Shown here: in pieces, positions 29,201-41,200 of the stretch
How the letters are laid out: each line of letters starts with the position of its first letter
Position numbering within the stretch: position 1 is the first letter of the stretch
Source: Lycocorax pyrrhopterus obiensis
Lineage: Eukaryota > Chordata > Aves > Passeriformes > Paradisaeidae
Assembly (NCBI GenBank): GCA_014706295.1
Contig: JACSVZ010000012.1
Coordinates: 13,820,227 to 13,884,226, forward strand
DNA: 64,000 nucleotides
Direction of reading: 5' to 3'
The notes under the pieces: model-generated
Databases searched by the model: none
Told to the model about the DNA's origin: nothing
What the model saw: only the letters and a program-made list of their open reading frames with translations
Translations under genes and position numbers: made by a program

Positions 29201-32200
29201 TCAGACCCATGGTGATGTTCATAGCATCATCCTGCTCACCAGCTCTCTGTTAGCCTTACAGGTACCCACCAGCACAGCATAGGGCATGTGCAGCTGGTAT
29301 CCTTGGGGTGAAGTGGGGTTTATTTCAGTTGCACTCATCTCGGATGCTCAGGGAGACCCTTGCAGAAGGAGCTGCATCTCACACCCTCAAACAGGCTGCT
29401 GAGGCCCTCTGCAAGCTGTTGTGCTGAGTGGGAAGCTCCAAGGACAGGGCAGTGGGTTTTGCAGATGCAACAGTTTTTCAAAGAGAGAGAAAAACAAGTT
29501 CATCCTAAAGATTCTTGGGTTCAATTATTGTAATTTCTGTAGTTGAGCTTCAGCCACTTCCAGACTTCGAGAGATCGTGGATAAAGGTGCTGAAGTATTA
29601 GTTGTAAAAGACCCAGAATCGTCTTATTTTGAGTTCCCTGGATACAGCAATGATTCCAAATATCTTCAGATCCTCACCATTGCTGGGCCTGCAAGGAACC
29701 ACCTCACTGTGACAGGACTTGGACACTAAAGTTAGCAAACTTCAGCCCTTGCACCCACTGCTGCCACAGGCTCAGGAGAGACTTTGGTTTGGGATGCTGC
29801 CTTGCATCAAAGGCTAGGAAAACAAAGGGTAATTCTTTCCCAGTTGTGCTTTTCTGTGGTAGCTGCACCGAGCAGACCCAAGACCGTAAGTGCTGAGCTC
29901 CGAGCTGCCTCTTATTAGGCTCATTAAGTGTCTAACGGAGCAGGGCTTGGTGCTGCCGTCTATAAACAACCGCAGGGAGAGTTGGCATCCTGAGGTGGCA
30001 GGAGGGAGGGAGCACGTCATCCAGCAGGTTGGGACTTGTCAGGCAAGGGAGAGAATTCCCTCCTTGGGAATCGCTGGTGTGGCCTCATGAGGAAGGATGG
30101 TGATGGTCACGGGGTTGGGGTTTCTGAAGGAAGCAGGATCCCTTAGCCAGAAGTGCTCCCCTGGGTGATGCAGGGGAACAGGGAGACATCCTGAGAAGCT
30201 CCTCAGGGAGTAACAGAGCAGGAACCAGCTCTGCCACATCTTCCCTCGTGCTGGAGCACATCTGGAGCCCATTTCTGGACTACGCAAAGATGAAACATGC
30301 TACTTTGGCCGCTCTGCCAATATTTCAAGACTGAACATCGTTTTTGTTAATGAAAATCTTTTTCTTCAGTTTATCTTTTTGTGGTACAGGCCACTGGTTT
30401 GCAGGGCTGGAGGTCCTGGTGGCACTCAAGACGTTGTCATCCCAGGGTGGTGACATCACCTCACACATGTTGTGCCCTCTCTGTTGGCTGCATGGATGAA
30501 GGGAATGGTTGGTTGGGGCTGTTCCCAGCTCAGATGGGTCACTGGGATTGAGATTTGCTGGCAGGCTCAGGAAGACCCATCCCTCTTGGCAAACAAAACA
30601 AGCAGTGCTTTAACTGGGACCTCTGCAACCCAGCTGGGGTGTCATGAAAGAGTCTTCAGCTCCTCGGTGCCATCAGTGGGTTCTTACTGCCTCTGGTTTT
30701 CTTCCCTGCCTTCTGGCTGGCAGAGACAGAAAAGCCAATGCAATTTGCATACTTTTGTCAGGTTTTGAGGCAAAGCAGCATTTTAGTGTTCTGCTTTGAT
30801 CTTCTGTCTGGCCTGGGATAAATTCGGGTGGTCTCTCATCCTCCTTTAAAGTTTTCAAGCTCAATGTCTGCTTCTGATGCTGCATTTGTTCTTTTGCTAT
30901 GAATTATCTCACGTCTTCACATTTAATTTTATCTCTGGTCCTGTAGAGTGTATATTTCTCCCATGTTAGTATTGAAATATTTGAATGCAGAGTTTTATGC
31001 TGCTGAATTTTCCAACTATTTTTCCTCCAAATTAAATTTTTATCTCTGCTGTGTCATTTTGCTTTTTCTACTATTTAAAAAAAAATAATACAGAAAGGAT
31101 AAAAATGAGGGGGAAAATACAGCAGCTGATAGCTTCATGCTTCACTACACAAACTTCTTATCCTAGAACCCAGGAATTTAGGGACGAAGTAATAGCATAA
31201 GGAATCAAGGATGTCCTTGAACTGCCATAAATATTCATTTATTCACCCAGAGCAGGCAGAAAAATGGCACCTCTGTGCTTGTAAGAGTGCTGTATTGATA
31301 AAGCAAGCAGGGAGTCATTGCATGGCTCTGAAGAGCTGAGATGCAATCCTGTAGGATCCTCCACCAAGAGAGCATGCTTTGTGGGAATTGGGACCTTTGT
31401 GGCTGTGGACTAGATTTGCAGAGATTGACTGGCATACACTGATCCTCCTGGGATAAGCTGAGTAAGTGTGCACCAGAGTCCTCCCTTCTACCAAACTGAA
31501 AGCGTAACTGCTATAAACAGGGGGTGTGAGAGGTCGAAAGGTCTGTACATCCTTTTGCCACCCTTTGAGACCAGGATATGCCTGTTGACCATGTGTCCAT
31601 TGGGAGAAAAGCAAGCACTTCCATCCCTGAGTGGAATTTGGTGCCGAAAGAGCTTTTTGAATTGCAGCTCCAGAAAACCTTTCCCTTAGATGGGGTGGTG
31701 TGTGGAGCTGGTTCCAGCTGAGGAACTTGTGGAGGTGGTGGCTCAGCTTCCAGCCCCCAGGTCCTGGGCTGCACCTGAGTGCCTGCCAGCCCGTCCTCCC
31801 CCAGCTCCCCCGGAACGACTGGCATTTCCAGTTATCAAAGGCTCCCAAAGAAACGTGGGATTTTTCATGCATCCTTTGCTAAGCCGTGCTGTGTTCTCCC
31901 TGCAGCGTACCTACCGAATGCCAAAGGATATCCACGTGGAACCAGAGAAGTTTGCTGCAGAGCTGATCAACCGTTTGGAGGAAGTACAGAAGGAACGTGA
32001 AGCAGAGGAGAAGTTAGAGGAGCGCCTTAAACGCGTCCGAGCGGTCAGTGACCTTCTTGTCTCCTCTGCCGGCCTGGGACTCTGCTTACCCTGTACCACA
32101 GGGAGCTTTCAGCTGCTGTGGAAGCAGCTGGGGTGGCCAGTTCCCTGCTCCACTGCCGTGGTCATCGCTGGCACAGGGCTCCTGGAGGCTCCTGGAGCCC

Positions 32201-35200
32201 CCAGAGCTTCCACGATGCTGTTCCTCCATCCATGCAGGGCTCTGTGAGCTCCTGTGCTCCCTCCCTGTGTAAGATACCAGCCATGGCATAGCAGTGCCCA
32301 CTTCTGCCATCACTCAGGGGCTGTGGATGCTCTCCATCACCTTTTTTGGCACCCTGGCTCTCCTGATTTTGTGAGCAATCCCTGGGGACTGTGTAAGAGG
32401 GGTTCACCTTCCCACAGGAGGTTTTGTGTGATCCCTATTTCCCCCACGAATGGTAACCAATTGGTAGGTGATGTTGTGCTTGGGAGCGTTTGTGTCTGCC
32501 CTCAGGCCATTTCTACCACAACCAAAAGAGTTCTGCCCATCAGTGCCTAGCACACCCTAGAAATTCTGGAAGTGGTCAGATGTGGCATTGAAAAACCCTC
32601 TCCTGGGCAGATGAACACACTGACTCCACTGGGATACCTAGCCATTGGCACTGCGTGCTGTGAGCTGTGGTACTGCTGGGGCCCCTCAGAGCCTGAGGAT
32701 TTGTTAGATGAACCATGGGAGATGTGCAAGGCCTTTAGCTCCACAACAAGCTCCAAGAGGGAGAGAGTGAGGTCCTGGCCATCTGGTGTTACCTGTGTGA
32801 GACCCCTGTTCAGCAGTATTCACACCATAGCTTTTCTTCTGAGACACTGCATCTCATGGGTGCCTGCACATCTCGTGGTGGGGATAGAGGAGAGATCCCA
32901 GAGGACGCCATGGTGTTACTGAACATCACTAGTTGAGTGTAGCTACAGTCCTGTGTGCCAGAGTTTTGGGGTTCTGCACTATTAACTGCCGTGGCCCTGA
33001 GGTGAAGGCTCTGGGCTCCGTAACCTGCAGCCCTCCCTTAAAGCAGAGGTGTTGGTGCCTGGCTCAGCTGGCTCTGTGCTTTCAGGGAAGCTGAGCTTCT
33101 GGGGCTCCAGGAAAGAGCCTTCAGCCCCAGTGGAGTATTTTAAAACGCTCATCTAGTAGCTCTCTAAACAGGAAAAAACTGTGGGTTGTAGTGTTGGCTT
33201 TAAACTGCATCTGCATTTCAAATGCAGAGAACTGAGAAAGGCAGAAGGATCTGTAAGGTCCCCTCCAGCTCCAGGTCTTTTCCAGCAAACTCCCTACGCC
33301 TCTGCATCCAGCCAGAAAAGGCCAGCCAGGTGCTATTTTGGGATTAGATTCCTGTTCTTCTGGAATTGCCCTGTTCTCCTGTTGGGTGACTGTTGCTTTC
33401 TAGACAAAGACAGTGTAATCAGCAGCATTTTCTGCTAATACACTCCTAGAACACTCTTCCTCCTCCTTCTCCTATGGCTCCATTGCAGCCCCCACCTGGA
33501 CCAAATTACATTATCCCAGCCCTCTGCCTCCTTGAAGAAGCTGCCAGTAGCAATACCATAAAATCAGCAAATACCTATGTGCCAGAGAATATATTTAAGT
33601 CTGTTTAAACACATTTTTGTGTGACTTAATCTATTTTTAAGCCCAGGACTCCCACTAATGCTGTATATTAAACCTCTTTGCTGTCTCCAGAATGTATTTC
33701 ATTGACTGGCTGGCATCTGGCATTAGCCATTCAGGAAAAACTCAGAGTAAGCAATTGTAGCTTTTTTAGGTCAGCACTTAAGGTGCAGGAGCTGCTGGTA
33801 TCAGCAAGAGGGAGAGCTGGAATCCTGATAGATCACAGGGCTTTTTTCTTGTGACCTGAATGCCAGGACTGCAGGGTAACCTCTTCCCAGGTCTACATGG
33901 CTCACTGCACAGCAGCACAGGGAAAACCAGGAGCGTTAGTCACACTGGGCAGTTACCAGCCTAACAGAGAAGCTGGAAATATTTTGCAAAAGCTAGGGGA
34001 AAATAATTTTTCCCCCCCATACTGAGCAGCCTGCGGGTTCCCTTTCAAAGCCACATCATGCAGTACCATCGAGAGGAGGCATCTGATTTGAAGCCAAATG
34101 CCTTCTACTGAAAAGACTGGCAGGTTTCTGCTTTACAAAAAAGCAAATGCTGAATTCATTAATTATTCTGAGAAACGTGGCAGAGGATTAGAGGATGTGC
34201 ATGTTCCCGTATTAGTTTTTGAGACACTTCAGCCTCGCGTCCATGCATGGAATCTGCAGTATCACATCACAGAGATCAGTATTGGATCATACAGATCACT
34301 CTGCCTGAACTGAGCAAATGGAAAATAAGCCAGGGAGAAGCAAAGCCACCACTGAGATTCTCGCTGTTTGAATATGAAGCATTGCCTGACTAGAGAGGGA
34401 AATCATTTGCATGATGATCGAAGAGGCACTCGTGCTTAGCAGAGCTGTTTTCCCTTCCCAAGCAGCAGCAGCCTGATGGGTGGGTCTCGGGGAAGGCAGA
34501 GGACGAGGTTTGCAGCAAGGTATCGCCTGCCTGTGGCTCATCAGTGCAGCTCTCAGCTCCTAATTCAAAGGGAAGGGCACCCCCAGCCTTGCTGGAGAGT
34601 AAAAATAGCTCAGCCGACAGTCAGCAAAGTTGGAGCTGCATCTCTGGCTGCTGCTGCCTGTGGGAGCTGGTGGAAGAGCTTTCTGACAATATTATGTCAA
34701 CAAAGCACCATCTAGTGGTGATGGCACCGGGGCTCCCTGCCCGCCCAGAGTGTCACCTGCCCGCCCAGATCACTGCCAGGCTGTGCCAGCATCACTGCCA
34801 GGCTGTGCCAACATCACTGCCCAGCTGTGCCCAGCTCCCTGCCAAACTTTTCCCAGTTTCTTGCCAGGCCTTGCCCAGCTCACTGCCAAGTTTTGCCCAG
34901 CTCAGTGCCAGGCCATGCCCTGATCTCCACCGGGCTCATTTCCAGGCCTTGCCCAGCTCACCCCAGGGAGGTCCCAAAGCACGGCTCCAGAGCCCACACC
35001 ACGTATGCTGTTTTTTTCACTGCAGACTGAGCACAGTGAAAAGATTCAGCAGAATTGGTTCTTGCAGCCTTGACTCAAACCTTTGCCCTGCTCAAGGAGA
35101 GACAACAGCTTGGGATAAGCACCCCAAATCCTTCATTCACTGCTGTTGTCTCACTGTTGGGGTGTTCCTACCTGATGTGAGGCTCGGGCCAGTGCTGGGG

Positions 35201-38200
35201 GTGGTAAGGCAGGTCCCCATAGACCCACCCCAGCAGCAACTGCTGCTGCCTGTGGTCCTTCTTGGGTCCAGATCTGCTCAGTGACACAGATGAGCTGAGC
35301 CAACATGAACTGAGAGAGCCCTTAGCCTATCCTGATCTCGGTCTTCAAGCAAAAGTCCACATTACCTGCAAAACGGAGTTCCAGGCAGCCGGAGGATTTC
35401 CCAAATCGCAGGCACCCATTTGGGTGGACCACCCTGGGTTCTCACTCTCATGCCACTCTGCTCAGATGTGACAGCACTGCCAGAGCTCTGGGCTGAGCAG
35501 GAAGGACATGCTGCCATTCCTCAGGGATCTGTGCCAGGGTCGGATCCTGCCCTGCACATCAGCTGGGAGGTTTAAACCTGGGAGGTACCAGCTCCAAAAG
35601 CGTCCCAAGTGCTGAGGGTATCACTGGGTATCACAAACTGCTAATAAATGCTCTTGGTGGCAGGGACGTAGTCAGCACATCCCTCACCGTTCCTTGTCCC
35701 TGAGCTTGGTGCCCAAGGGCTGGTGGCTGGTGAGCTGTGGCGTGTGGCTGTAGATGAAAGGTGCCTCTGAAGCTCTTCAAAGTGATCTGTTAGAAGGTGT
35801 TGTGTCCCCTCCAGACATCAGCATCATGTCACACCCCTAGGGTTACAGCACCCATGCCTGTGGCACTTTGAAAGCCTGGCATTGTCCCTGCTTCAGGCCT
35901 GAACCCCCAGGTGTAACACTGGGAGGAAGTCTGTTATTTGCTTTCTTGCTGTGTGGTTGGCAGCTGAAACTTTGAAGCTGGTTAGCAAGTGATGGATGAT
36001 GGCATCTGACAGGCAAAGCTGATGGGAGGCAGTGTTTTCCAGTAGATGCATTTATCTGGCAGGGCAGAGATACCTTGTGCTGCAACTGATTTCTTTACTC
36101 TGCCAAAGGAGGAAAAGAGTTGGATTAAAGGACTCACTGGAATCCTGCTTATGTAATTAAAACAAATAGGAATCCTGACTTCCAATAAAGAAACTTCATA
36201 AATATCTGAGTTTATGTTGGAGCGTAAAGTAGTTCGTCAGCATCAAAACTGTGGCTGTCAGCATGGAGGAGTTTAATTCTTCCTGGCAAGGACTTAAGAG
36301 TCACTAACAGCGTGTCCTAGACCAGTGCGAACTGCAAGAACAAGCAGTTAGTTCCAACCCCTTTCTTTATCTGCACGAAGTGTTTCACTCCAGCCTTAGC
36401 ATGCCCGGGAGAAATCCATGTTTGATTTCCAAAACCATTCATGCAGCTGTCAACCTTCACTTGCTCCCTCCTGTTACAAGCCTTCTCTTGGCTTTGCCTG
36501 GTGAAATAGTCATTTGGGTGAGAAAACCCCCCTGGTCTCACCTGACTCAGAACTGATTTGCTGCATATCCTGTAGCTCTGGGCTTTATCTGATGGGCTTT
36601 GAAGCAGCACCTTACCAAAGGCACGTAGGAAGCTGGAGGTACACTGTGGTAAGTTATGTTTCTGCTGCTGGTTGTTGGAGAACCACCTTCAAGGGACTTG
36701 GAGTAAGGCTCTGCCTGCTCTAGTTGAGTCGTTAGGCTCGTCAGCTGTGTTTGTAAGCCTGGTTGTGATGTGTGGGCTGCTTGGCAGGGCTCCTTGGGTG
36801 GTGTGTGCTAATGGTGGCTCAAAAAGCAGATACAGAGACCTGAGCTGCTCTGCTCAGTGGCACCCAGACTGCACAGGCTTGGCTTGAGCATTAGGAATTT
36901 CCCATCAGTCTGAGACAGGTCTCCAGAGGAGTGGTGGATCTCCATCATCTTAAAGGTTTTCAAGATCTGACTGGACTAAACCAGGCCTGGCCTAAGGGTT
37001 AGCAGCAGTCCTACTGCAAGCAGAAGGTGGGACTAGGGACGCCTTCCACCACTCTGCTGTCATTCTCTGATTGTCCCTGTATTTCTTGCAGGAAGAAGAA
37101 GGTGAGGATGCAGATATCTCTTCTGGTCCATCAGTCGTGAGCCACAAGATGATTTCTGCCCAAGCCTTCCATCACTTTGCTCCTCGTTATGCTGAGATGG
37201 GCTGTGCTGGAATGCAGATGAGAGATGCCCACGAAGAAAACCCCGAAAGCATCCTGGATGAACACGTGCAGCGTGTGATGAAAACTCCGGGCTGCCAATC
37301 TCCAGGACCTGGCCGTCACTCTCCTAAGCCACGGTCCCCGGACAGTGGCCACTTAGGAAAGCTGCCAGGGACACTAGGAACAATTCCTCCAGGGCATGGC
37401 AAGCACATAAAATTAGGAATGAAACTGGATGCAGCTAACCCATACCACCATAAACATATCTACCACCACATCCATCACCACAGCATGATGAAACCAAAAG
37501 AGCAGATCGAGGCTGAGGCCACGCAGCGAGTGCAGAACAGCTTTGCTTGGAATGTAGATTCACATAACTATGCAACAAAGTCACGAAACTACAGTGAAAA
37601 CTTGGGCATGGCCACTGTCCCCATGGACTCTTTAGGCTACAGGTGAGTCAAGGAACACCCAATGGGATTCCCAAAGCCGTGGCTTCTCTAGGAAGCTCTT
37701 CCATAAACAGGCTGTAGCATGTCAGGGAAACAGTGGTTGAACCTTTTCCTTGAGAGCTTATGCTGGAACATGGTTGGAGGGCTCTTCCTCTTCAGAAATT
37801 GATATGGCCTGATAACCCTTATAGAGGCCTTTTTATCTCTGTGATCTAGTGCTGAAAGACACCCTCTAACCAGGATTTTTATTGGTCTTGGTTATATAAA
37901 GTAGGTTTTCTGCTCCTTGAAGCAGTGGAGATGCTTAGAAATTGCAGGTGCTGGTCTACTTCTCCACACACCAGGAGTTGGGGCTATGTGTCAAGGTCTG
38001 GGTAATAGAAACAGGTCTCTTAAGGTATTTATGAGAGAACAAAAAAAAACCCACCTTATTTGTTGCTGAATCCACTCACCAGAAGGGCTCCTTTCTCTTC
38101 CTAACAAAGCAATGGACACTGCAGTGCTGCCTCTGCAGCCAGTCCCAAGGGGACATTCTCCAGGGTAGGGCACCCTCTGCCCAGAAAAGGCATTTTGCTG

Positions 38201-41200
38201 CATTACAAGCTGTTGTCCATCTTTCCTTGGCCATTTGAATTCCTCCATCCCTTCCATGCAGCAGGGAGAGGGGTGAGCTCCTTTTCTGTGGCAGGTTTTG
38301 CTGGTCCTGTTACCGGGTGACTGCAAAGGCAGGAGTGCAGCTCGGGGCTGACCACGGTGAGGGATGGGGATGGAGCAGCCACAGGGGAAGGTTGTGCTCA
38401 CCCTGAGTGTGTCTGGCTCCTCAGGGCTGAGGCTTTGGGGCATTGCTTTGCAGTGTACCAGGGGTGGGACAGTTAGTGAACGCAGGTTGGCTGGGTCTGC
38501 AGCAGGCAGGATCAGCTTTCTGGGGTGGCAGGAGGGAGGCAGAGTGCAGAGGCAGCCAAAGCTAACTGCTCTTCAGGAGGGAGAGGCACTTAAATCCACC
38601 ATGTTTCTATGGGGAAAGGGTTTTGCTTTAACAGAGATGAGCATGGCCATGCTGGGCCAACCCAAAGCCCCATCTAGACACAAGACTTCCTTCCAGCAGC
38701 AGCTACAGCATATATTTTAAAAGGACACACTCAGAGCTGTCCTTCCTCTGGCACAAACTCCCAGTTCCTGAATTAGAAGCTTCACAAGACAAGGGTTTGC
38801 ATCCCCCTGAATTAGATGCAGTCCCTGAATTAGAAGCTTCGCAAGACAAGGATTTGCATCCAAATGGTCTTGTTTGGCAGCCAGCAGTCTCTTGTGGTGG
38901 CTTCTCTGACTCTTTGTTGAACCCGCCTGGTGTGCTGTTCCCCCAGCCCCCCATGACTGTGTCTGTGGGTCAATGACAACCTGCAGAAAACAGCACTTTT
39001 TTTGTTTGCACTGAACCTGCTGGTGCGGAGTCACATTTGATACCCAGTAGTCCTCATGTTGGGAGAAGCAGAGAAGAAGTTGTCAGCTTGCCCCACCTTT
39101 GTAGATCTGCAGCAATACCTCTCGAGGCTTTCTCAAAAAAAAATCAGCAAAGCTATCCAAGGGACTGTTGCTCGTCTGTGGTGTTCAGGATGTTTTTCCT
39201 GTCTGTGTTAGTGAACCTGCAGGAGCGAGGTCCTGTGGAGTAAAGCAGGTGGATGATCAGGGCAGTGGGAGTCTCGTGGAATGACAGGCCAGCACGGGGG
39301 AATTCTGCATGGCCTCCTGAGCATGGGGCTGCTTGGCTGGGTACGTGGCCGTGTGTGCCATGGCATTCCTACAGGAGCCTTTGCTGCAGCCACAGGTGTA
39401 GCCAGGGTGTTGGTTACTGCCTGGCATCCCTCTGGCTACAGTGGTTGGGGTGGCTGGGCTTCCCCATGGGAGGCAGCCCACCCTGCTAGGATGTGATCTT
39501 CCACCATGACATGAAGCCTCATTCAAATCAGGGTAAGAAGCAAACTCTGGGCATGACAAATCAGAGTTTGGGGTATCAGTGAATCTGAGGGTGATAGGAA
39601 GGACCTGGGTTTCAAGCAGTGGTCAGGCATGGAGACACAGACAGTGGATAACGTCCTGCTCTGAGGAAAGAGCTGAGGATTTAACACAACCCTTCTCATG
39701 GCAGATCTTGCCACGGCTCATTTGGCCAGAGGAGAAGCTCCCTTTCCCCACAGGTTGTTGGGCAGAGAAGCTGCTGTGCCCAGGTCTAGGCAGTCTTACT
39801 CTTAGCCTGAGCTGCGGCACAGTTGGTTTGAGCTTTGGTAGAGCAGGAAGCTGTGGGAAGTGTCTGCAGATAGATGTGTCCATGTCTGGAGATAGAAGTG
39901 TCCATCCTCTGCCCCTCTGGTGGTTGGCATAAGCAAAGCACTAATGTCCCAAGCTTTGTTCTTGCAGTGGGAAAGCAAGTCTGCTCTCAAAAAGGAATGT
40001 TAAGAAGACCGATTCAGGGAAAAGTGATGGTGCCAACTATGAAATGCCAGGATCTCCTGAAGACGTGGAGAAAAACCAGAAGATCCTTCAGTGGATCATA
40101 GAAGGAGAGAAGGAGATCAGCAGGCATAAGAAAACAAACCATGGGTAAGGGCTGGCAGAGCGAGGGATAACCATAACCATAATACTCTTGTATTGCATCC
40201 CCTGCACAAGGGAGATGTGTCAGCAGGCCGCCTTCCTCCCGGACATCTTGGCAAGGCAAGAATCCACCACACAAGGGTTTAGACCCTTAGGAGACTGAGG
40301 ATTACTCGGGGGCTGTGAGGGCTGTTGTTTCTGAAGGATAACTTGTGGCCATGGCAGGAGGTTGCAGCCCCAGGGGAATCTTAGAAATTGCTGCTGTGGT
40401 TCCAAGGTGGATAACATGGCACATGGTAGGCAGGGGAGGGCATCCTGTGAGAGAATGCCACAGAAGATGGATCTGCCTTTCCCTGAGTTTATTTTTGTGT
40501 ATGGGGTTGATGAGGGCCCTCACACTGATCTGTGGGGTTTGTTTCAGGATTGGGCTGCTCACCCTGGTGTCTCAGGACTTGCTCAAAATCTTCTTTAGAT
40601 TTTGATGTTGCACCTCTCTCCCTTGAAAGCCATGCTGTGAGGAGCTTCCTAGTGGTGCCTGTGTCCATCAGCAAGTCCATCTGGGAATGACTATGTGCCT
40701 GTGCAGAGCATCTCAGTGGTCCATGTAAAACCTTTGTGTTTGTGTGTAGCTCTTCAGGTGCTAAGAAGCAGCTGCCCCACGACATGGTCCGGTCCCTCTC
40801 CATTGAGCGACCAGTTACGGTGCACCCGTGGGTCAGCGCCCAGCTCCGAAACGTCGTCCAGCCTTCTCACCCCTTCATTCAAGATCCTACCATGCCACCC
40901 AACCCAGCCCCCAACCCTCTCACCCAGCTGGAGGAAGCTCGCAGGAGGTTGGAAGAAGAGGAGAAAAGGGCTGGAAAACTCCCCCTTAAGCAAAGGTATG
41001 ATGATAAGGTCTGATTGTGTGCGGGAGGTCTGGGAGACTGCTCTGAGTGGTGTCCATGTCCTCTGCTCTGGTCCCCAGCATGCAGAGAGGTCAGAGAAAT
41101 CTGCCTCAGTCCCTCTGACATGGTGGTGCGAATGCCAAAACCCACTTTGAGACCCTGGGCTTGTGATCTGTGGATGGAAAGGCTGGAAATGCTCCTGGCA

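Larger units (their letters stand above)
32044..37091 (+). other. AXIN1: AXIN1 intron with minisatellite and CR1 remnant
   Basis: About 5 kb. It contains a 22-bp tandem repeat at 34771-34960 and, directly before the next exon, a plus-strand CR1 tail (about 36905-37055). A 246-codon open frame at 34544-35284 runs through the minisatellite and has no family resemblance. Confidence 0.85.

Noticed and set aside
25376..30802. CTTTGAT words as LEF/TCF sites for Wnt feedback on AXIN1
   Set aside because: Such 7-base words appear at about the number expected by chance in this length, and they are not clustered.
34544..35284. 246-codon open frame in AXIN1 intron
   Set aside because: It passes through a 22-bp minisatellite, which is not a codon multiple, and has no recognisable domain.
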